64,000 bases of DNA, taken from NCBI RefSeq assembly GCF_017303155.1, contig NZ_JAEKJR010000001.1:992001-1056000 (forward strand), in the 5' to 3' direction. The stretch comes from Microbulbifer salipaludis. GTDB taxonomy: Bacteria > Pseudomonadota > Gammaproteobacteria > Pseudomonadales > Cellvibrionaceae. Position numbers and translations under genes: made by a program. Below, one piece after another: positions 27,436 to 35,251 of the stretch; position 1 is the first letter of the stretch; the number at the start of each line of letters is the position of its first letter. Below the pieces are notes generated by a model, which saw only the letters and a list, made by a program, of their open reading frames with translations, was not told the DNA's origin and did not search any database.

Positions 27436-28365
27436 TTAGATATCGTAGGTAATACCGAAGGAGGATCGGTCGCCGAGCAGATCGTCCTGGTCGGACTTGA
27501 TGTACTGGGTGCGGATACTGAATTTCTCGTTCATTTTGAACGTCAGCGTCGCACCGTAAGACAGGAAATCTTCCTCGAAGGCAATCGGCTCGCCGGCCGC
27601 ATCAGTGGCGTCGGGGAACAGCGTGCTGCCATCTTCAATATTCTGCGACAGGTAGGAAGCGTTGAGCTTCAGCGCCACTTCACCGATAAAGCCCTGCAGG
27701 GATGGGTCCTGGATTTTGAACAGCCAGGTATTGGCCAGTTCCACATACGACCCCCAGTAGTGCTCGATTTCCAGCTCCTCCTGTTCGTTCACCTGGCGCA
27801 GACCGAGATACCGCATGCCGGCGGTCAGGCTCACTGCGCAGTTGCCGTCGCTGGGGTCGTTAAACTTGCAGAATTTACCGATGCGATAACGCCCGGCATA
27901 TTTGAGATTGAAATTGAAGCGGCCCTGTTCCGGGTTGATAAGCTTGATCGCATTGACGTCTTCACTATCGACGCTGTCCGACACCTCGGACATATAAATG
28001 GTCAACGGCAGGGCAAGGTTCTCTCCGAGAATCAGATTGCCACGGTAGGGCGTAATCTTGATTTGCTGCTCACCGCCAGAGCCGGGCAGAATGGTGAAAT
28101 CCTTAAACCACCCCTCAGTCGCTTTGGTATAGAGAATACCACCGCAGAACACGCTGGTGGACAGGGAGCACTCTTCCTGTCGGTCGGCTTCGTCGGCTTC
28201 TTCGCCACTGGTCAGGTACAGGCTTTTTTGTAGCAAATGGTGATCCACCATGGTGCGGCCGGTACTGCTTTTGCCATTCACGAAAGCCATGTTGGAAGAG
28301 TTTTCAAGCAGCTCGGAACCCAATGCGCTGGACGAAAGGAAAAGAAGGGCCCACAAATATTTCAC
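27436..28365 (-). CDS. Exported beta-rich protein, probable outer-membrane barrel
   Basis: A 309-residue protein with a signal peptide ending near SSSALG. The mature region is an alternation of short amphipathic strands (FNFNLKYAGRYRIG, IEHYWGSYVELANTWLF) and ends FGITYDI, as expected of a small outer-membrane barrel. I do not recognise a named family; a phospholipase A-like fold was considered but its Ser/His motif is not seen. The start is GTG with AAGGA six bases upstream. It stands alone between an AT-rich gap and a hairpin. Confidence 0.65.
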   Translation of the reverse strand: MKYLWALLFLSSSALGSELLENSSNMAFVNGKSSTGRTMVDHHLLQKSLYLTSGEEADEADRQEECSLSTSVFCGGILYTKATEGWFKDFTILPGSGGEQQIKITPYRGNLILGENLALPLTIYMSEVSDSVDSEDVNAIKLINPEQGRFNFNLKYAGRYRIGKFCKFNDPSDGNCAVSLTAGMRYLGLRQVNEQEELEIEHYWGSYVELANTWLFKIQDPSLQGFIGEVALKLNASYLSQNIEDGSTLFPDATDAAGEPIAFEEDFLSYGATLTFKMNEKFSIRTQYIKSDQDDLLGDRSSFGITYDI

Positions 28366-28466
28366 GATATGTCCTTATCTATGTTGTGTGAGTTGCGTCA
28401 CATTGATTTTGCGGGCTGATTCTATAGTTTGGCTCGAAAAATAACAGGTAAGTGAATGGCCACTAC

Positions 28467-28491
28467 ACGTGAATAAAGTGGATAAGTGAAC
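28467..28491. repeat. 25-bp intergenic repeat, copy 1
   Basis: ACGTGAATAAAGTGGATAAG followed by TGAAC matches 30144-30168 at 23 of 25 positions. Both copies are intergenic and read in the same direction. Confidence 0.45.
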
Positions 28492-28526
28492 TATTTATCT
28501 TCGTTTGGGTGGTGCGGCGGCGCGAT

Positions 28527-29252
28527 TTACTTGAGCTCATAGATTGCCGTCACCCGTTGGCCCACCTTGATGAATTCAGGCACCGCCATAATCAGGTTCA
28601 TACCGTACGCAGCGGAGGTTTTTGCGAGGCCGTATACTTCTGGGTTGTACTGCAGGGAAAAGATGGCGTAGGCCTCACCAAAGTTACTCTCCGTGGTAAT
28701 ACCGTAGACACTTTTTACCTTTCTGGACTGGGCCTGAGCGAGAGCATCGGCCTTTGCGCGTGCTTTTGCGCTCAGTTCCCTGATCATCTGGGCCTGGTGC
28801 TCCTCCTCATTATCGGTCTCAAAGAGCGCATCGATGTCCTGAACACCATCCAGCCTGACCAGCGTATTCATAATGCCCGGATAGTGTTCGAGGTCGGTTA
28901 TCTTCAGGTTGAACCCCTGCTGAACTTCATAACCCAGGATCTCCAGGTTGTAGGCCCCGTCCTTTCTCGCCCGCTTGGTGTTCTTGTCGATCTGCGTGGA
29001 TTCCAGTTGCGTGGCGAGCACACCGTACTTGCCCAGTGCCTCAAGCATTTGTGCCGCGCTCTGTGTAAGCTGCTGCATGGCCTCATTGGCGGATTCGTCA
29101 TAGGCCAGGATACTGAAGCGCACCGTCGCAAAATCAGGCTTTACCTCCTTCTCCAATGTTTCTGTGACGATCACAAACGGAAAGTCCGGTACAGGATTCG
29201 CGGACGCGACGAGAGGAAGGAAAAGGGATATAGCGAAGAGCAATGCTTTCAT
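28527..29252 (-). CDS. SIMPL-domain (DUF541) periplasmic protein
   Basis: A 241-residue protein with a signal peptide ending ASA before NPVPDF. The mature part follows the SIMPL pattern: TETLEKEVKPDFATVRFSIL, a helix with NEAMQQLTQSAAQM, then ARAKADALAQAQSRKVKSVY. Bacterial members include BP26 and YggE; they form rings and are tied loosely to oxidative stress, with no known biochemistry. The ATG at 29252 has a GAGGA site. An upstream in-frame start would add residues that are not signal-like. Confidence 0.82.
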   Translation of the reverse strand: MKALLFAISLFLPLVASANPVPDFPFVIVTETLEKEVKPDFATVRFSILAYDESANEAMQQLTQSAAQMLEALGKYGVLATQLESTQIDKNTKRARKDGAYNLEILGYEVQQGFNLKITDLEHYPGIMNTLVRLDGVQDIDALFETDNEEEHQAQMIRELSAKARAKADALAQAQSRKVKSVYGITTESNFGEAYAIFSLQYNPEVYGLAKTSAAYGMNLIMAVPEFIKVGQRVTAIYELK

Positions 29253-29386
29253 GCGAGTTCCTCGTAGAGCGTGCTGCGGGGTCAGTCGCAAGCGCGCCGT
29301 AGCGTGTTGCGGAAAATGCGAGAAACTAGAGAGTTGGACTAAAACACTCTAGTAGGTACAGGTGAACCCCTGAGAGTCTTCCAATA

Positions 29387-29410
29387 ATGCCCCAACTGGC
29401 GTCGGGGCAT
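29387..29410 (-). terminator. Hairpin after the RDD gene
   Basis: ATGCCCC and GGGGCAT are perfect inverted repeats around a 10-base loop, seven bases beyond the RDD stop. On the minus strand TATTGG follows, a weak T tract. Confidence 0.5.
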
Positions 29411-29417
29411 GTATCAA

Positions 29418-29903
29418 TTAGCTCGATGCGACCTGATCATTTGCCGAAACTTTTTTCTCCGGGTTGACCACCACTGTTCTCGCCATCTTGTCGTGCCAGC
29501 CCTGCTTGCGCTCGTCCCAGGCTACCCACAGCAGCCCGAGTCCCAGAGGAATGGTGGAGATGAAATAGCCGAGATAACGGATGATGTATTGCTTCAGGCT
29601 GGGCTTGTCGCCGGTGGTGGCGTCGACGATTTTGGCTTCGAGGACCATTTTGCCGGGGGTGGCCTGCTTGTACACCCAGAAAGCAATGATCGCGATACAC
29701 GGGAACACCCAGTTGATCAGCACATCGGCGGTGCCAAAGAAGAGCGCGTCGCTCTCTATGTAGGCCCAGCCGTAAATCAACAGCAGAAGCGGCAGGGTGA
29801 TGACGATGATGATCAGGGTATCAATGATCGAGGCTCCCACGCGCGGCCAGAAGCCGGTGTATTCGAGTGGAATGTCTGGAGGGGGAGGACCGGCGGTGCG
29901 CAT
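29418..29903 (-). CDS. RDD-family membrane protein
   Basis: A 161-residue inner-membrane protein. The family's Arg-Asp pattern is visible in FWPRVGASIIDTLIIIVI, and the TPGKMVLEAKIVD loop and a final WHDKMARTVVV are typical. Three to four hydrophobic segments are present. RDD proteins are small and of unknown or various transport roles. The ATG at 29903 was used because the preceding 12 residues of the open frame are not conserved in style. Confidence 0.85.
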   Translation of the reverse strand: MRTAGPPPPDIPLEYTGFWPRVGASIIDTLIIIVITLPLLLLIYGWAYIESDALFFGTADVLINWVFPCIAIIAFWVYKQATPGKMVLEAKIVDATTGDKPSLKQYIIRYLGYFISTIPLGLGLLWVAWDERKQGWHDKMARTVVVNPEKKVSANDQVASS

Positions 29904-30274
29904 AACATTTACGTGTTGGCGGTGATGGGCTCCAAACAAGAAATGGAATGCGCATCAAATATTATTGTTGGCACCTTTTATAACACGTTGTTTTTGTGCT
30001 GGCGAGGCCGTGTAAGCGCGTGTAATTTTCGCAGTTTGCACTCACAAACCCTAGAGAGTATGTAAATATTGACCCTGTTCGCTGAGTGGAAATCCGACCG
30101 AGAATTTTTCGTCGCTTATTTTGGTTTGGCGTATTTGGCCGGTACGTGAATACAGTGGATAAGCGAACGATCCAGCTTAAATGGCTGGGCGAGCCGAATA
30201 GCGGATGTTGGCCTGCTGGGCTAACCGTGGTTAGCGCAGTGACCCGGATGCCGGAGCGTGGACTATGGGCGTAC
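29904..30274. other. Intergenic stretch without a convincing gene
   Basis: Short open frames on both strands here overlap the next gene or lack ribosome sites, and none resembles a protein. The stretch holds the second copy of the 25-bp repeat (30144-30168). No tRNA or strong terminator was seen. Confidence 0.5.
30144..30168. repeat. 25-bp intergenic repeat, copy 2
   Basis: Matches 28467-28491 with two differences, in the same direction, 1.7 kb away across the SIMPL and RDD genes. Confidence 0.45.
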
Positions 30275-30544
30275 CTATGATGACTGCTGTTGCTTGCGCT
30301 GTTTGGCGAGTACCGCAACGAGCTCCTCGTATTTTGGCGTGCCGCCCAGTTGCGGTGCCACAACTGAAAGTAGAGCCAGTCCAAACGCACTAAACGCTAA
30401 CTCTTCGGGGTTCAAATAGCCGAGGAAAAACAGGGCAATCAGTACCAGCGCAATGACGATCGCCATCAATCTGAACACAACAGCCTGCTTAACACGCGCT
30501 TCTGCCCTCTGTATTAGCTTCAATTCTCGTTCGCTAAGCATCAT
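30275..30544 (-). CDS. Small membrane protein, function unknown
   Basis: An 89-residue protein with a charged N-terminal helix (SERELKLIQRAEARVKQA), two closely spaced hydrophobic segments (VFRLMAIVIALVLIALFFLG and FSAFGLALLSVVA) and a basic Gln-rich tail. GAGGAAAAG precedes tandem ATGs at 30544 and 30541, which supports it as a real gene. No family recognised. It may share a transcript with the genes upstream on the minus strand. Confidence 0.65.
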   Translation of the reverse strand: MMLSERELKLIQRAEARVKQAVVFRLMAIVIALVLIALFFLGYLNPEELAFSAFGLALLSVVAPQLGGTPKYEELVAVLAKQRKQQQSS

Positions 30545-30605
30545 CTTTTCCTCGACAGCTTCAAAAATCTAAGCATGTAATACTGCACTTTGCCCGTCAG
30601 CTTCG

Positions 30606-30803
30606 CTAGCCCTGCGCGGAAAAGGATACATGATAGGTAACAATTCCTTTGGGCAAAGGGCCGCGTAATAACAGCGCCTGGAAATACTCCGGTGGCACCC
30701 CGGGGAGAATCAGCGCCTCCCTTGGCTCGAAGCCAAAGCGCTGATAATAGTTAGGGTCACCGAGCAAAACGCAGCCACCGGCATCTCCGTGCGGGTTAGC
30801 AAC
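30606..30803 (-). pseudogene. C-terminal remnant of a GNAT acetyltransferase
   Basis: Roughly the last 65 codons of a YhbS-like N-acetyltransferase survive. GGCVLLGDPNYYQRFGFEP is the family's acetyl-CoA-proximal motif and FQALLLRGPLPKGIVTYH its usual end, followed by a stop. No N-terminal domain is found upstream, where the frame runs into the next gene antisense to nothing and loses similarity. The 5' part has been deleted, perhaps when the small membrane gene at 30812 arrived. Confidence 0.7.
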
Positions 30804-30811
30804 TTTTACGG

Positions 30812-31111
30812 TCAGGTGATGGCCCATGCGACGAGTGACAGCACCAACCCCGCCAGCAGGCAAATCAGCCCCTTGATCATCAGTGATTTCGCGTAGGAGG
30901 CTTCTTTGTAAATCAGTGCGTATGGAAGCCCAGTGATCGGGCCCAGAACAATCGACGACAGCCCCCAAACCCAGCGGCTGTTCCCCAGTGCCGTCAGTGC
31001 AGCCATCAGGCCACCGAACCAGAACAGCGTAAAGCCTATTACCAGAATGATGAATATGGGTATGGTCAGCCATTGATTGGCGAGAAATACCTCAAGAATT
31101 TTATGTTCCAT
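30812..31111 (-). CDS. Small three-segment membrane protein
   Basis: A 99-residue protein that is almost all membrane: hydrophobic runs at about residues 15-35, 45-65 and 78-98 with a short Lys-rich loop (YKEASYAKS). No family recognised. Its stop lies just before the surviving part of the GNAT remnant, as if it replaced that gene's 5' half. The LysR gene upstream ends 71 bases before its start. Confidence 0.65.
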   Translation of the reverse strand: MEHKILEVFLANQWLTIPIFIILVIGFTLFWFGGLMAALTALGNSRWVWGLSSIVLGPITGLPYALIYKEASYAKSLMIKGLICLLAGLVLSLVAWAIT

Positions 31112-31182
31112 AATGTTTCCTGCTGAATATTTTGGCGCGATTGTAGCAGGGCCGGAAGCAATATAGCGCAGCCGGAGCCGGG

Positions 31183-32109
31183 TCAGGATTTGACGCTTGG
31201 CCTTCCCGCCATCGCCGCCTTGATACGCTGGCGCAGCCAGGCCCGCAGCGGATCATCCTGGGTGCGCTGGTGCCAGATCTGCAGTATGTCCACGTCCGGT
31301 AATTTTACCGGGCAGGGGTAGGTCACCAGGTCGGGCAGGCTAAGGCAGGCCTGTTCCGCCACCGAGTTCAGGCAGGTGATCAGCAGGTCGCTGCCCTCGA
31401 TGGTGGTGGCAGGGGACAGGAAGCTCGACAGCCCCGCCACGATGCGACGCTGGTGCCCGAGCTTGTGCAGTTTCTTGTCCACAATACCGTCCAGATCACC
31501 GGTCAGGGTAGTGACCAGATGCCCGCAGGCCAGGAACGCCTTGAGATCCAGTTTCCCTTGAATATGCCGGTTGTTGTCGCTCGCCAGTACACAGAAGCCT
31601 TCCTTGCGCACCTTTTGCTGGTAGAAGGAGGCGGGTAACTGCTCGAAGAAACCCGCGATAGCGATGTCGCAGGCACCGGTTTCCAGCTCGGAGCGCGGCA
31701 GGCGGCCGCGGGTGTTGTGAAACACCAGCTGCAGCCGGGGTGCCTGCTCACTGATCTCCGGCAGCAGCCTGGGGACCAGTAACTGCTCGATGAAGTCGGT
31801 ACTAAAAATATGCACGCGGTCTTCCCGCTGTAGGAAGCTCTCTTCGTCGCAGTAGTCGTAAAAGGATTCCAGCGAGCGCACCAGCGCCTGGATTTGCGGT
31901 GCCAGCTGGTGTGCCCGCGGCGTCGGTGTCAGTCCGCGCGGGGCGCGGGCAAACAGGGTGTCGTCGAACTCACTGCGCAGCTTGGCCAGTTTGTGGCTCA
32001 GCGCTGGCTGGCTCAGGTTCATACGCTCCGCGGCCACCGAGGCGTTGCGCTCCTCGTACAGCACCTGGAACAGCTTGAGCAGGTTCAGGTCTTTGTTTCT
32101 GATATTCAT
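31183..32109 (-). CDS. LysR-family transcriptional regulator
   Basis: A 308-residue regulator. The N-terminal winged helix-turn-helix covers about residues 7-66 (NASVAAERMNLSQPALSHKL), followed by the linker helix and a two-lobed effector domain. It is divergent from the Gfo/Idh/MocA oxidoreductase gene with inverted repeats in the shared 131-base gap, the classic layout for a LysR protein controlling its neighbour. The inducer is unknown. Confidence 0.92.
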   Translation of the reverse strand: MNIRNKDLNLLKLFQVLYEERNASVAAERMNLSQPALSHKLAKLRSEFDDTLFARAPRGLTPTPRAHQLAPQIQALVRSLESFYDYCDEESFLQREDRVHIFSTDFIEQLLVPRLLPEISEQAPRLQLVFHNTRGRLPRSELETGACDIAIAGFFEQLPASFYQQKVRKEGFCVLASDNNRHIQGKLDLKAFLACGHLVTTLTGDLDGIVDKKLHKLGHQRRIVAGLSSFLSPATTIEGSDLLITCLNSVAEQACLSLPDLVTYPCPVKLPDVDILQIWHQRTQDDPLRAWLRQRIKAAMAGRPSVKS

Positions 32110-32125
32110 ATTTTGAAAGGCTGTA

Positions 32126-32160
32126 ATTCAATGAATCGAATTATCTTATATCAGGATTCA
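32126..32160. promoter_or_regulatory. Putative LysR operator
   Basis: ATTCAATGAAT (32126-32136) is an 11-base palindrome. It overlaps a wider inverted repeat, TGAATC (32132-32137) and GATTCA (32155-32160). Both lie between the divergent LysR and oxidoreductase starts. Confidence 0.5.
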
Positions 32161-32240
32161 CCATAGCATGGCTCCAAATTCGGTAGCGGCTCGCACTAGC
32201 GGGGCAGGCTACCCCTCAAGCTAGTCTACGGAGAATTCAA

Positions 32241-33269
32241 ATGTCCCTAATTCGATTCGGAGTCATCGGCAGCGGCATGATTGCCGCTGTTGTTGCGAAA
32301 GCGATCCAGCAATCAGCCAATGCCAGCCTGGTCGCGGTGGCGAGCCGTCGCCGTGAAAAGGCGCAGGAATTTGCCGCGGAGCACAGTGTGCCAATGGTAT
32401 TCGACGATTGGCGGCAGCTGATTCAGGAAGACAGCGTCGATGCGGTTTACATCGCGACCCCTACCGCCGGCCGCGAGGAGATTTGCCTTGCCGCGTTGGA
32501 AGCGGGCAAACACCTGATCAGCGAAAAGCCATTCATCAGTAGCGATTCGGTCAAGCGCATTGCCGCACTCGCCTCCGCGAAAGGGCTGGCGTTTATGGAT
32601 GCTACCCACTTCACCCACCATCCGCGGACGCAGACGGTGGTAGAGCACCAGCAGGCAGAGCTTGGCAACGTCAGCCGTATCCGTACTTCGTTCTTTTTCC
32701 CGTTCATGGATCGCAGCAACATTCGCTTTGACCCGGCCAAAGAGCCCACCGGCGCCGTGGGGGACATGGCCTGGTACAGCATGCGCGCCATCGTGGAATA
32801 CATGCGTCCTGAATCCCCGGTGAAGGCCATGTACGGCGCGCTGCGCCGCGATGCACAAAGCGGCGCCGTTGTGGGAGGTGCTGGCTTAGTAGAATTTTCC
32901 AGCGGCCAGACGTCCAGCTTTGACTTCGGCTATGACGCCGGCGTGTGCCTGATGGACCTGGATATCATCGGTGAAACGGGGATGATCCAGCTGGACGACT
33001 TTGTGCTCGATTGGAAAGACGGATTTGCCTTCAGCAACCCGAAGCATGTGACGGGCTTTAATCTCAGGCAGGAAATGGCTACCCCGACGGAGTACCGGCG
33101 CGTACCGACCGAAACCGCGCAACCGCAGGTAGTTCACATGGTTGAGAATTTTGCCGCGCAGGTTCGGCAGAATGACAGAGAGCGCAATCAAGCGGTTGCC
33201 CATCGTGCAATAGAGACACAGGAGTTGCTCGACCAGTTTTGTGTTGCCACTGGTTTGCAGGACAACTGA
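32241..33269 (+). CDS. Gfo/Idh/MocA-family oxidoreductase
   Basis: A 342-residue NAD(P)-dependent dehydrogenase, probably acting on a sugar, inositol or similar polyol. The Rossmann loop GVIGSGMIAAVV is at the N terminus, and the family motif EKPF (in HLISEKPFIS) supplies the usual active-site Lys. The C-terminal alpha/beta domain is complete. ACGGAGAA precedes the ATG. The divergent LysR gene is the likely regulator. The next gene begins 29 bases later and may be co-transcribed. Confidence 0.9.
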   Translation: MSLIRFGVIGSGMIAAVVAKAIQQSANASLVAVASRRREKAQEFAAEHSVPMVFDDWRQLIQEDSVDAVYIATPTAGREEICLAALEAGKHLISEKPFISSDSVKRIAALASAKGLAFMDATHFTHHPRTQTVVEHQQAELGNVSRIRTSFFFPFMDRSNIRFDPAKEPTGAVGDMAWYSMRAIVEYMRPESPVKAMYGALRRDAQSGAVVGGAGLVEFSSGQTSSFDFGYDAGVCLMDLDIIGETGMIQLDDFVLDWKDGFAFSNPKHVTGFNLRQEMATPTEYRRVPTETAQPQVVHMVENFAAQVRQNDRERNQAVAHRAIETQELLDQFCVATGLQDN

Positions 33270-33298
33270 ATCACCTTCAATTCACAAGGAGTAAACGT

Positions 33299-34042
33299 AT
33301 GAAAAAGCTCGTTTCGTTATTTATCGCACTCTGCCTGGCGACCACCGCAAGCCTCGCCCTGGCCGCGCCGCGGGTACTGATCGTGGCCACCAGCCACGAG
33401 CAGATGGGGGATACCGACGAGAAAACCGGCCTGTGGCTGTCGGAACTGACCCACCCCTACCACGAGCTCAAAAAGGCGGGCTTTGAGGTGGAAATCGCCA
33501 GCATCAAGGGCGGCGCGGTACCGGTGGACGCGCGCAGCCTGGCGGATGATGATGCGGTGAACTTTGAATTCCTCGCCAGCCCGCAAACCCGCAGCCTGCT
33601 GGACAACACCCGCAAGCTCGCGGATGTCAGCCCCAAGCGCTACCAGGCCATCCTGTTCGCCGGCGGCCACGGCACCGTGTGGGACTTCCCCAAGAGCCCC
33701 GCGGTGAACAGCGTCGCCTCCGCAATCTATGAAAGCGGCGGTTATGTGGCGGCACTGTGCCACGGCCCGGCCGCACTGCTGAACGTAACAGGCCCAGACG
33801 GCAAGCCGATTATTGCCGGCAAGAAAGTCGCGGGCTTCAGCAATGTGGAAGAAAAAGCCGTAGGCCTGGCAGAGGTAGTGCCCTACCTGCTGCAGGACGA
33901 ACTGACCGCACTCGGCGCCAATTACCAGGAAGGCAAAGCGTGGGAAAGCTTCGTGGTAGTGGACGGCCGCATCATCACCGGCCAGAACCCGCAGTCTGCG
34001 GCGGAGCTGGGTCGGGTGCTGGCCAAGGCCCTGAAGAAGTAA
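33299..34042 (+). CDS. Exported DJ-1/PfpI-superfamily protein (Hsp31-like)
   Basis: A 247-residue protein with a signal peptide ending LALA before APRVL. The fold is the class I glutamine amidotransferase-like/DJ-1 group. The nucleophile-elbow Cys is in AALCHGPAALLN, the partner Glu region precedes in ILFAGGHGTVWDFP, and GVDGRIITGQNPQS-type ending is seen as VVDGRIITGQNPQSAAELG. Related proteins are glyoxalase III or chaperones; a periplasmic location is less common. AAGGAG precedes the ATG. It may form an operon with the oxidoreductase gene and ends at a strong terminator. Confidence 0.87.
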   Translation: MKKLVSLFIALCLATTASLALAAPRVLIVATSHEQMGDTDEKTGLWLSELTHPYHELKKAGFEVEIASIKGGAVPVDARSLADDDAVNFEFLASPQTRSLLDNTRKLADVSPKRYQAILFAGGHGTVWDFPKSPAVNSVASAIYESGGYVAALCHGPAALLNVTGPDGKPIIAGKKVAGFSNVEEKAVGLAEVVPYLLQDELTALGANYQEGKAWESFVVVDGRIITGQNPQSAAELGRVLAKALKK

Positions 34043-34060
34043 ACGCTAGCCAGTAAACGG

Positions 34061-34117
34061 AAAGAGCCCGGTGACTGCCTGTGTTGAGACTGACACAGGT
34101 GGTCACTGGGCTCTTTT
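34061..34117 (+). terminator. Long-stem terminator
   Basis: AAAGAGCCC, GTGAC and CCTGTGT pair in turn with ACACAGG, GTCAC and GGGCTCTTTT, with small internal bulges. A short T run ends the stem. It marks the left edge of the AT-rich patch. Confidence 0.85.
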
Positions 34118-34231
34118 GTATAGGCGAGAAGTAAAGTCCTCAATAGGGCCAAAGCGCGTCATTTTACGGAAGGCATTTGGCCTAGGTTGCGTCGAACAAC
34201 ATCCTCGGCTACATGTACTGGTGGTGCATTA

Positions 34232-35008
34232 CTAATCCAGAGTCTCGTGGAATAGGCCGTTCAGGTCGCTCATGAAATCACCAGGTTTCTCTGAAGTGTC
34301 TGAAAATTGCTCCAGTCTCTCTAGCTCAGCTTCAATGAAGTGATTGAGCTCTGTAACTTTTGGTGCCAGCTCCTTTTCCAAACTTTTCTTTTTTTTCTCC
34401 AGCAACTCTGAAATATGACCATTTAGCGCTGTGCTATCACTTATCAATTTCCGCAGCGTCTCAAATTGAATTGGCGCAGGCTCTCGATATTTTTCTAGCC
34501 ACATAATTGAAAGTAGAGGCCTTAGTACATAGAAGTACTTCTTGATAGGAACTAGATTCTCTCGGAGATAACTCCTGTAGTTCGTCTTTGCCATGCTTCG
34601 GTAGTGGTATATCCCTTTTCTAACGGAATATATGTCCGGGATCAGTTCCCTCGCTCTTTGAGAAAAGCTGCCGCGATCAATATATACAATGGGAGATTGC
34701 AGCCACTCTATAAAGGCAGGATTTGACTTGGCGAACAGCTTCAGCGCTTTTCTGACATCCCATCCATTGATGTCAATTTCATCAACAATCGGGTACTCAA
34801 TAACATCTCTCTTGTCTTCGAGATCAACTGCCACGTACCAATCTTTGGGATGCGCGTAAATAAAGCGCACGTCATAGTCACTATTGGGAGATTCAAATCC
34901 CCAGGCTCGGCTACCTGACTCGACAGCATAGAGAACACGGACACCGTGTTCTTTCTCAGCTTTTTCGATTCTTGCAAGAATCTCTTCTTTGACAACATGT
35001 TCAATCAT
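34232..35008 (-). CDS. Nucleotidyltransferase, RlaP/YcgL-like (RNA-repair-associated family)
   Basis: A 258-residue protein of the DNA polymerase beta superfamily. The catalytic pattern is clear: GSRAWGFESPNSDYDVRF gives the GS motif and the two metal-binding Asp, and a third Asp lies in DEIDINGWDV. The C-terminal half is a helical domain with a coiled-coil stretch (LLEKKKKSLEKELA). The family is found in predicted RNA-repair operons, but no RNA ligase or RtcB lies nearby. The ATG at 35008 was used; an in-frame TTG lies 18 bases upstream. Base composition is visibly more AT-rich than the surrounding genes, suggesting transfer. Confidence 0.85.
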   Translation of the reverse strand: MIEHVVKEEILARIEKAEKEHGVRVLYAVESGSRAWGFESPNSDYDVRFIYAHPKDWYVAVDLEDKRDVIEYPIVDEIDINGWDVRKALKLFAKSNPAFIEWLQSPIVYIDRGSFSQRARELIPDIYSVRKGIYHYRSMAKTNYRSYLRENLVPIKKYFYVLRPLLSIMWLEKYREPAPIQFETLRKLISDSTALNGHISELLEKKKKSLEKELAPKVTELNHFIEAELERLEQFSDTSEKPGDFMSDLNGLFHETLD

Positions 35009-35072
35009 GGGTTTATTTGATTTCAATAAATGGGGGGCGACTCAAAATTTTGGTGCACATTAGCGCCTACTG

Positions 35073-35107
35073 ATGCTTCGCTTCATTTAATCTGCGCCAT
35101 TGGGCGC
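35073..35107 (+). repeat. Bipartite inverted motif, left copy
   Basis: ATGCTTC and TGGGCGC are separated by 21 bases. The inverted counterpart lies at 36121-36156 with a 22-base spacer. The two copies flank the unknown gene at 35252-36097. Confidence 0.5.
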
Positions 35108-35251
35108 TCTTTTTCCTGGTCGCGAAGGCTTAACATTCGGTAGATATCATGGGGTGATAATTAGTGGCAGAATGTTGATCTGGCCCCATTTATTGCAGAG
35201 GGTGCCCCCCCTCACTCTAAGGCTTACTCTGGATTTGGTAAAGGTATCTGA

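Noticed and set aside
29962..30390. 143-codon minus-strand frame in the gap before the 89-residue gene
   Set aside because: It overlaps the better-supported small gene, has no start-site signal and no recognisable protein features.
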